Positions 58,571 through 64,000 of a stretch of 64,000 nucleotides of DNA are shown one piece after another. The position numbers and the translations under genes were made by a program. Source of the stretch: Sphingomonas panni (GTDB lineage: Bacteria; Pseudomonadota; Alphaproteobacteria; Sphingomonadales; Sphingomonadaceae); assembly GCF_022664435.1 (NCBI RefSeq), contig NZ_JAKREU010000011.1:1-64000 (forward strand). The letters run 5' to 3'. Below the pieces are notes generated by a model. That model was not told the origin of the DNA and ran no database searches. It was given only the letters and a program-made list of their open reading frames with translations. Every line of letters begins with the position of its first letter. The stretch's first letter is position 1.

Positions 58571-60076
58571 ATGGTCGCGATCGTATCGACGGCGGCGTAT
58601 CTCGGGCTGGAGGCGCGGCGGGTCGAGGTGCAGGTGCAGCTGGCCAGCGGCGTGCCGGCGTTTGTCGTCGTCGGGCTGGCCGACAAGGCGGTGGGCGAGA
58701 GTCGCGAGCGGGTGCGCGCCGCGATCGCTGCCATCGGCCTGTCGCTGCCGCCCAAGCGGATCACCGTCAACCTGTCGCCCGCCGACCTGCCCAAGGAAGG
58801 GTCGCATTACGACCTGCCGATCGCGCTCGGGCTGCTGGCGGCGATGGGGGTGGTCGATGCGGAGGCGCTGTCCGACTATCTGATCGTCGGCGAACTGAGC
58901 CTCGACGGGCGAATCGCCGGGTCGCCGGGCGTGCTGCTGGCGGCGATGCTGGCGAGTGGCGAGGGGCGGGCGCTGATCTGTCCGGCGGTACAGGGCGCGG
59001 AAGCCGCCTGGGCCGGAACGCCGGTGGTGGCCGCGCCCGACCTGCTGTCGCTGCTCAACCATCTGAAGGGCGAACAACTGCTGTCGATGCCGCAGCCGGG
59101 CGGCGCGGAGGAGGGGTGGAGCGGCACCGACCTGAAGCAGGTGAAGGGTCAGGAAACTGCCAAGCGCGCGCTGGAGATCGCGGCGGCGGGGAACCACAAT
59201 CTGCTGATGGTCGGGCCGCCCGGCGGGGGCAAGTCGCTGCTCGCGTCTTGCCTGCCCGGCATCTTGCCGCCGCTCGATGCTGCCGAGGCGCTGGAGGTAT
59301 CGATGGTGCAGTCGGTCGCCGGTACGCTGACCGGCGGGCGGATGACGCGGGTGCGACCGTTCCGCCATCCGCACCATTCGGCGTCGATGGCGGCGCTGAC
59401 CGGCGGCGGCCTGCGCGTGAAGCCCGGTGAGATCAGCATGGCGCATCTGGGGGTGCTGTTCCTCGACGAACTACCCGAATTCCAGCGCGCGGTCCTCGAT
59501 TCGCTCCGGCAGCCGCTGGAAACCGGCGAGGTGAGCGTGGCGCGGGCCAATGCGCATGTGACCTTTCCGGCGCGGGTGCAGCTGATCGCGGCGATGAACC
59601 CTTGCCGCTGCGGGCATCTCGGCGATCCGGCGCTGGCGTGCGCCCGTGCGCCGCGCTGCGCCGCCGATTATCAGGCGAAGATTTCGGGGCCGCTGCTCGA
59701 TCGAATCGACCTGTCGGTCGAGATGGCGGCGGTCAGCGCCGCCGACCTCGTCCTTCCGCCACCCGCCGAGGGATCGGCCGAGGTTGCGGCGCGAGTGGCG
59801 GCGGCGCGCGATGTGCAGCGGGCGCGCTACGCCGCCGATGGCATCCGCACCAATGCCGAGGCGGACGGCGCGGTGCTGGAACGCGCCGCCGCGCTCGACG
59901 CGGCGGCCCGCGCGCTGCTGGCACAGGCGGCCGAGGCGATGCGGTTGTCGGCGCGCGGCTTCCACCGGGTGCTGCGGGTCAGCCGGACGATCGCCGATCT
60001 GGCCGGCACCGGGACGATCGGGCGGGCGCAGGTGGCCGAGGCGCTGAGCTATCGCCGCCGCGCGCCGACGAACTGA
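58571..60076 (+). CDS. yifB: YifB family Mg-chelatase-like AAA+ ATPase (ComM-like)
   Basis: 501 residues: N-terminal ChlI domain (VAIVSTAAYLGLEARRVEVQVQLASGVPAFVVVGL), Walker A GPPGGGKSLLA (about residues 214-225), Walker B LFLDELPEFQ, a Cys-containing MNPCRCGHLGDP insert and a C-terminal helical region. ComM-type members help natural transformation by branch migration, which would match comEC in this window. ATG at 58571. Confidence 0.93.
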   Translation: MVAIVSTAAYLGLEARRVEVQVQLASGVPAFVVVGLADKAVGESRERVRAAIAAIGLSLPPKRITVNLSPADLPKEGSHYDLPIALGLLAAMGVVDAEALSDYLIVGELSLDGRIAGSPGVLLAAMLASGEGRALICPAVQGAEAAWAGTPVVAAPDLLSLLNHLKGEQLLSMPQPGGAEEGWSGTDLKQVKGQETAKRALEIAAAGNHNLLMVGPPGGGKSLLASCLPGILPPLDAAEALEVSMVQSVAGTLTGGRMTRVRPFRHPHHSASMAALTGGGLRVKPGEISMAHLGVLFLDELPEFQRAVLDSLRQPLETGEVSVARANAHVTFPARVQLIAAMNPCRCGHLGDPALACARAPRCAADYQAKISGPLLDRIDLSVEMAAVSAADLVLPPPAEGSAEVAARVAAARDVQRARYAADGIRTNAEADGAVLERAAALDAAARALLAQAAEAMRLSARGFHRVLRVSRTIADLAGTGTIGRAQVAEALSYRRRAPTN

Positions 60077-60086
60077 GGGAGCGAAC

Positions 60087-60287
60087 ATGGCGGACTATTG
60101 TTGCGATCAGATGCAGGAAGATCTGGAGCGGCGTTGCGCCGTGCATGAAGATCGCTCCGACTGTCCCGATGCGTTCATCGGGCGGGCGAGCGGCGGTTAC
60201 GGGCTGCTGATCCATGACGGCGGGTCGTCGATGATCGCCATATCCTTTTGCCCATGGTGCGGCACGCGGCTGCCCGAACGGGACTGA
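60087..60287 (+). CDS. Small Cys-rich protein (possible zinc ribbon)
   Basis: 66 residues with CC near the N-terminus, RRCAVHEDRSDCPD and a C-terminal FCPWCGTRLPE, which fits a rubredoxin- or zinc-ribbon-type knuckle. Eleven bases downstream of yifB, so possibly co-transcribed. No function known. Confidence 0.7.
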   Translation: MADYCCDQMQEDLERRCAVHEDRSDCPDAFIGRASGGYGLLIHDGGSSMIAISFCPWCGTRLPERD

Positions 60288-60380
60288 TCGGGAGGACGCC
60301 AATACCGACCATTGGCTGATTGCCTCCGTCGAACGGGCTGGCAGGATGTTGCGCATCGGCAACAAGGAGCGAGTCCGAAG

Positions 60381-60773
60381 ATGGAGTGGATGATCCTACC
60401 GCTGCGGCGATATTTCGAGATCGGCGGCCGGTCGCGTCGTCAGGAATATTGGATGTTCACCCTGTTCAGCTTTCTGGTCGGCGTGGTGACGACCGTGGTC
60501 GACAGGGGGCTGGGCTTCGACTGGGGAAGCACCGGACCGGTGAACGCCCTGGTCAACCTTGCCCTGTTCGTACCCGGTATCACGGTCGCCATTCGCCGCC
60601 TGCACGATACGGATCGGTCGGCCTGGTGGCTGCTGCTCGTCTTCCTGCCCATCATCGGCTGGATTTGGCTGTTCGTCCTGTATGTGACGGAGGGGACGCG
60701 CGGCCCGAACCGGTTCGGGCCGGATCCGAAGGACCCGCATGGCACCCTCGATATCGATCGCGTCTTTTCGTAA
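60381..60773 (+). CDS. DUF805 family inner-membrane protein
   Basis: 130 residues with four TM helices: MILPLRRYFEIGGRSRRQEYWMFTLFSFL, a middle helix pair and RRLHDTDRSAWWLLLVFLPIIGWIWLFVLYV. The FxxGRxxRxxYW and HDxxxSAWW motifs mark DUF805. Role unknown. ATG at 60381 with AAGGAGC 12-18 nt before it. Confidence 0.88.
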   Translation: MEWMILPLRRYFEIGGRSRRQEYWMFTLFSFLVGVVTTVVDRGLGFDWGSTGPVNALVNLALFVPGITVAIRRLHDTDRSAWWLLLVFLPIIGWIWLFVLYVTEGTRGPNRFGPDPKDPHGTLDIDRVFS

Positions 60774-60782
60774 CGGTTGCGG

Positions 60783-60809
60783 GGGCGCGTCGCTTCGGCT
60801 AACGCGCCC
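60783..60809 (+). terminator. Hairpin terminator after the DUF805 gene
   Basis: GGGCGCGT / ACGCGCCC, 8-bp perfect stem with an 11-nt loop, immediately before tRNA-Leu. Confidence 0.55.
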
Positions 60810-60814
60810 GTCGT

Positions 60815-60899
60815 GCCCCTGTGGTGAAATTGGTAGACGCGTCCGACTCAAAATCGGATTCCGCAAGGAGTGCTGGTTCGAGCCCGGCCAGGGGCACCA
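60815..60899 (+). tRNA. tRNA-Leu (anticodon CAA)
   Basis: 85 nt including an encoded CCA end. Acceptor GCCCCTG pairs with CAGGGGC; D-arm GGTGAAATTGGTAGACG; anticodon stem TCCGA / TCGGA with loop CTCAAAA giving anticodon CAA (codon TTG); a long variable arm (TTCCGCAAGGAGTG); T-arm GGTTCGAGCCC. All are typical of a class II Leu tRNA. It is followed within 60 nt by a PilZ gene. Confidence 0.97.
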
Positions 60900-60961
60900 A
60901 TTTCCGCGTCCGAGTCGCGGTTCAACCGCGCGTCACTCACCGATCCGATAGCAATATTGCC

Positions 60962-61333
60962 ATGATCGATTCGTCAGACGGTTCGTTCCCCTCGCGTGCA
61001 CGCCGGGCAAGCGTATTCCTGACCGCGCGCGTGGAGGCGAGCGACCGCGTCGCCGAATGCCGCGTGCGCAACCTGTCCGAATCCGGCGTCTGCATCGACG
61101 ATCCGGGTAACCTGACCGCCGGTGGTCGGGTGCTGGTGACGATGGGGACGCTTCACCATCTCGAAGGCTCGGTTCGCTGGGTGCGGGATGGCCGGGCGGG
61201 GCTGGTATTCGAAAACGGCCATATCGATGTCGCGGCGGCACGGCGTCCGCGCGGTACGGTCGGACCGGCATCGCAGCATCTCGCCGGATGGCTGAGCCAG
61301 ATGCACGATCCCTATCGGCGGCACGGCGACTGA
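60962..61333 (+). CDS. PilZ-domain protein
   Basis: 123 residues, one PilZ domain, a c-di-GMP receptor fold. The RxxxR region appears as RARRASVF, and the NLSESGVCIDD motif matches the second PilZ signature (D/NxSxxG). Small stand-alone PilZ proteins link c-di-GMP to motility or polysaccharide output. Location next to a chemotaxis cluster is suggestive. ATG at 60962. Confidence 0.85.
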   Translation: MIDSSDGSFPSRARRASVFLTARVEASDRVAECRVRNLSESGVCIDDPGNLTAGGRVLVTMGTLHHLEGSVRWVRDGRAGLVFENGHIDVAAARRPRGTVGPASQHLAGWLSQMHDPYRRHGD

Positions 61334-61445
61334 CACGCTGATACCGGGCCGTCGCGATGTCATGCGTGGGCGTGGCGGCGACGAATCGTCGCCTTCCCCG
61401 GCGACTCCGCCAACCGATCGACATTTAGCGCCTATCGCAAATTCT

Positions 61446-61535
61446 CGTACTTCCCGTGCAGGCGGGAATCCGTAGCCGCTGACGTTTTGGTCGGAGCGTT
61501 GACGCTGGCGCTTGTCGACTTCCGCCTGCGCGGCA
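61446..61535. repeat. Inverted intergenic repeat, family B (decayed copy)
   Basis: CGTACTTCCCGTGCAGGCGGGAATCC at the left and CGACTTCCGCCTGCGCGGCAG at the right, with CCGCTGACG and CGTTGACG inside. More divergent than the copies at 47329 and 54842. Confidence 0.65.
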
Positions 61536-61670
61536 GAGAAGATGGCGATGGAGCGGTCGTCCATGGAGCCGAAGGCGATCGGCCCCGGCGCAATGTCCTG
61601 CGCCGCCGGCTCCGACGGGCCGTGCCGATCCGAGCACGACAACGTCCCGCAAAAGCGGTCGAAAACGCCG

Positions 61671-61685
61671 TTAACCAGAAATTAT
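61671..61685 (+). promoter_or_regulatory. CtrA-like half-match (TTAA-N7-TTAT)
   Basis: TTAA (61671-61674), seven bases, TTAT (61682-61685), one mismatch from TTAA-N7-TTAA. It lies before the second chemotaxis cluster in about the right place. Confidence 0.4.
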
Positions 61686-61766
61686 ACGAACGGGCTTAGG
61701 CATGCACGATAGCGAGCATGGGCAGTCCGGGGGGACATCGCTGACGATCGTTTTTGGAGCAGATGA

Positions 61767-63239
61767 ATGACGCCGTGGTTCCGTAAACATGCCCCGATTC
61801 GCCGGAAATTCGCGATCATGGGCGTCGCCTATGCCGCGTTGGCGGCGATACCGGTCGCGACGACGGCGGCGGCGCTCTCTGGTGTCGGGTCGGCTGGCGT
61901 GCTGCTGGGCCTTGCCGGTGTCGCGCTGCTGCTGACGATCGTGGCCACGTTCGGCTTCCGCTCCGCGGTTTGCGACCCCTATGTCGCTTCGGTCGTGCGG
62001 ATGGAGGGGATTGCCGCGGGCGACCTGACCACCCCGATCGACTATACCGACTTTCAGGACTGTGTCGGCCGGATGGCCCGCGCGATGGAAGTGTTTCGTG
62101 CCAATGCGCAGGTGGTGAAGGACGCGACCAAGGCGCAGGAGCTGCTGGTCGGTCATCTGGGGCAGGGGCTGTCGCGCCTTGCCGCCAGCGATGTCAGCTA
62201 CCGCATCACCGATGCGTTCCCCGCCGATTACGAACGGCTGCGCGCCGATTTCAACGCGGCCATGGAGGCCGTGTCGGAAGTGCTGTCGGCCGTACGTCAG
62301 GCGACCAACGGAATCACCAGCGGCGCGCACGACATTCGCCAGGCATCGGACGACCTGTCGCAGCGTACCGAGCAACAGGCCGCGAGCCTGGAGGAAACCG
62401 CCGCGGCGATGGACCAGATCACCGGTACGGTCCGCGAAACCGCCGCCGGGGCCACCCGCGCCCATGCCGTCGTCAGCGAAACCCGTGACGAAGCCGAACA
62501 GTCGGGCGACGTCGTGCGCCGCGCGGTGGACGCGATGCACGGCATCGAGCGTGCGTCGGGTGAGATCGGCGACATCATCACCGTCATCGACGGCATCGCT
62601 TTCCAGACGAACCTGCTGGCGCTGAACGCCGGCGTGGAGGCGGCACGTGCGGGCGACGCCGGCAAGGGCTTTGCGGTCGTCGCGTCCGAAGTGCGCGCAC
62701 TGGCACAGCGCTCGGCCGATGCGGCAAAGGACGTCAAGGCCAAGATCAACGCATCGTCCGAACAGGTCGCGACCGGTGTCGAACTGGTCAGCGAAACCGG
62801 CAAGGCGCTGCAACGGATCATCGGCCGCATCGGCGAGATCAGTACGTTGGTCGGCACCATCGCCACCTCGGCCGATCAGCAGGCGACCGGGCTGCAGCAG
62901 GTCAATACCGCCGTCAACGAGATGGACGGCGTGACGCAGCAAAATGCCGCCATGGTCGAACAGGCCACCGCGGCCGCCCGCAGCCTGGCCGAAGAGGCGC
63001 AGGAATTGCAGCGGCAGGTCGACCGCTTCACGCTGTCGGCCGGCGGGTCTGCGCGCACGGCATCGTTCGCCCCGCGCCACGCCCCCACGCAAAGTGCCGT
63101 GCACCGGCTGCAGGCGCGGGTCGCGCAGGTCAGCCGCGAAATGGCCCCGCCGCCAGCCCCGCGCCGCAAGGTCGCCGCGACCGCCAGCGCCGCTGCCGCA
63201 GCGCCCGTCGTCAGCGATGACGACTGGAGCGAATTCTGA
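61767..63239 (+). CDS. Methyl-accepting chemotaxis protein without periplasmic sensor domain
   Basis: 490 residues. Two TM helices close together (about 17-38 and 43-66) with almost no loop outside, then HAMP-like helices and a full MA signalling domain (tip GIAFQTNLLALNAGVEAARAGDAGKGFAVVASEVRALAQRS). The C-terminus ends DDDWSEF, a match to the WxxF-type tether that binds CheR/CheB. Since it lacks a large periplasmic sensor, it may sense cytoplasmic signals. ATG with TTGGAG 8 nt upstream. First gene of the second cluster. Confidence 0.92.
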   Translation: MTPWFRKHAPIRRKFAIMGVAYAALAAIPVATTAAALSGVGSAGVLLGLAGVALLLTIVATFGFRSAVCDPYVASVVRMEGIAAGDLTTPIDYTDFQDCVGRMARAMEVFRANAQVVKDATKAQELLVGHLGQGLSRLAASDVSYRITDAFPADYERLRADFNAAMEAVSEVLSAVRQATNGITSGAHDIRQASDDLSQRTEQQAASLEETAAAMDQITGTVRETAAGATRAHAVVSETRDEAEQSGDVVRRAVDAMHGIERASGEIGDIITVIDGIAFQTNLLALNAGVEAARAGDAGKGFAVVASEVRALAQRSADAAKDVKAKINASSEQVATGVELVSETGKALQRIIGRIGEISTLVGTIATSADQQATGLQQVNTAVNEMDGVTQQNAAMVEQATAAARSLAEEAQELQRQVDRFTLSAGGSARTASFAPRHAPTQSAVHRLQARVAQVSREMAPPPAPRRKVAATASAAAAAPVVSDDDWSEF

Positions 63240-63274
63240 ACCGAACCGCCGACCGCGACATCCTCTCTCGGGAC

Positions 63275-63544
63275 ATGCCAATGACCATCGCCCTTCCTGC
63301 CGTGCTAGATACCCCCGCCGCCGCAGCGCTGCGCCAGACGCTGCGCGACGCGATCGGCAGCGGCCAGCCGATCCAGCTCGATGCATCGGGCGTGGAGCGG
63401 ATCGGCCAGGCCTGTCTTCAGGTCCTCGCCGCCGCCGAAGCCGCGGCCGAGGAGTCCGGCCAGGAATTCCGCATCGTCGGAGCCAGCCCCGTATTCGCCG
63501 ACATGGCGACGCTGGCGGCCCTCGACACCCTTATCGCCGCCTGA
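63275..63544 (+). CDS. STAS-domain protein, chemotaxis cluster 2
   Basis: 89 residues: IALPAVLDTPAAAALRQTLRDAIGSGQPIQLDASGVERIGQACLQVLAAAEAAAEESGQEFRIVGAS, a STAS pattern with an Asp-Ala-Ser-Gly (DASGVERIG) loop that keeps the Ser of the anti-anti-sigma type. The ATG at 63275 or the ATG at 63281 could be used. It lies between MCP and cheA, equivalent in place to the STAS gene of cluster 1. Confidence 0.75.
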   Translation: MPMTIALPAVLDTPAAAALRQTLRDAIGSGQPIQLDASGVERIGQACLQVLAAAEAAAEESGQEFRIVGASPVFADMATLAALDTLIAA

Positions 63545-63560
63545 ATCGGGAGCGAAGCCC

Positions 63561-64000
63561 ATGGACCTCGACGCAATCCAGCAGATCTTCTTTCAGGAGT
63601 GCGAGGAAGGCCTCGCCGCGATGGAAGGCAATTTCGCGGCGCTGCGCGACGGCGACCGCGATTCGGAAACGATCAACGCCGTGTTCCGCTGCGTGCATTC
63701 GATCAAGGGTGGGGCCGGGGCGTTCGGCCATGAGCGGCTGCAGGCCTATACCCATCAATATGAGACGCTGCTCGACCTGATCCGCAACGGCACGCTGGAA
63801 CTGACGCCCGCACTGCTCGACGTGGTGGTCGGCGCGTTCGACATGCTGGCCGACCATGTGGCGGCGGCGCGCGACAACGATACCCCGCCTGCCGACGCGG
63901 CGATGCTGGAGCGGTTGCAGGCAGCGGCCGGCGGCGACACCGCGCCCAAGGCGGCGACCGCCCCGGTGGCCGAAGTAGCACCGGTGGTCGAGATGTCGGA
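63561..64000 (+). CDS. cheA: Chemotaxis histidine kinase CheA (partial, cut by right edge)
   Basis: First 146 residues only. An Hpt (P1) domain with His46 in RCVHSIKGGAGAFGHERL is clear; a proline/alanine-rich linker follows (about 115-146). The ATP-binding parts are beyond the window. The His position is the same as in cheA of cluster 1, but the sequences differ, so this is a distinct paralogue. SD GGGAGCG precedes the ATG. Confidence 0.9.
   Translation, partial: MDLDAIQQIFFQECEEGLAAMEGNFAALRDGDRDSETINAVFRCVHSIKGGAGAFGHERLQAYTHQYETLLDLIRNGTLELTPALLDVVVGAFDMLADHVAAARDNDTPPADAAMLERLQAAAGGDTAPKAATAPVAEVAPVVEMS

Larger units (their letters stand above)
61334..61766. promoter_or_regulatory. Intergenic region before chemotaxis operon 2
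   Basis: 430 nt without a convincing gene. Contains a decayed family B repeat (61446-61535) and, at 61671-61685, a TTAA-N7-TTAT element 82-96 nt before the MCP start. TTGGAGC lies 8 nt before the MCP ATG. The plausible -10/-35 for the operon would be in about 61640-61720. Confidence 0.5.

Noticed and set aside
60815..60899. tRNA-Leu as an integration site of a genomic island
   Set aside because: No integrase or direct repeat of the tRNA 3' end is visible; flanking genes look ordinary.

Overview
The window is high-GC, densely packed chromosomal DNA from an alphaproteobacterium, most likely order Sphingomonadales (a Sphingomonas-like organism). This is inferred from the gene families present: UPF0262, DUF934, DUF2849, a very large TonB-dependent receptor beside tryptophan-halogenase homologues, a TTAA-N7-TTAA (CtrA-type) box before a chemotaxis operon, and nearly universal ATGA/GTGA start-stop overlaps. 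No marker in the window fixes the species. No phage, transposase, CRISPR array or integrase was seen.

Layout. 1-4425 (minus): a chemotaxis operon STAS-cheY-cheA-cheW-MCP, with the MCP running off the left edge. 4722-7662 (minus): gltX, gltA and a small membrane protein, divergent from comEC. 9836-12201 (minus): UPF0262, a degenerate GH25 lysozyme-like protein, cdd, dcd and a small membrane protein, divergent from dnaB. 13920-32496: the most unusual region. A TonB-dependent receptor (minus) faces four tandem flavin-dependent halogenase-family genes. These are followed by an MFS transporter, two cytosolic sugar enzymes, a cytochrome c, two exported TIM-barrel proteins, a DUF1080 glycoside enzyme, a subunit-3 protein and a GMC dehydrogenase. 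32564-37539 (minus): assimilatory sulfate reduction and siroheme synthesis (cobA, DUF2849, cysI, RidA, DUF934, cysH) plus a hypothetical gene. 37625-54798: housekeeping and accessory genes (astD, selO, hydrolases, a glycosyltransferase, a nitronate-monooxygenase homologue, a D-2-hydroxyacid dehydrogenase, a DPP IV-type peptidase, asd, a soluble PAS-MCP, YitT, GST, ExoD). 55000-58102 (minus): rpmH-rnpA-yidD-yidC-yihA. 58571-61333: a YifB ATPase, small proteins, tRNA-Leu(CAA) and a PilZ protein. 61767-64000 (plus): a second chemotaxis cluster MCP-STAS-cheA, cut by the right edge.

How the genes work together. The 17.7-32.5 kb block reads as a glycoside-uptake and oxidation locus. The receptor would import a glycoside across the outer membrane. 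A GMC dehydrogenase with a Tat-signal small subunit and a c-type cytochrome would oxidise it, probably at C3. DUF1080 and TIM-barrel enzymes would then cleave or rearrange the 3-keto product, and the MFS carrier and cytosolic isomerase and Gfo/Idh enzymes would finish the job. The role of the halogenase homologues is open: three keep the catalytic Lys and Glu and one has lost both. Two CCGG-centred palindromes 21 bp apart overlap the predicted promoter of the sugar operon and are candidate repressor sites; the regulator is not in the window.

Intergenic DNA carries two hairpin-rich repeat families. One is about 130 nt (copies near 36.3 and 53.3 kb). The other is built on a CCCGC...GCGGG palindrome (47.3, 54.8, 61.4 kb), and a copy of it appears to sit in frame inside selO.
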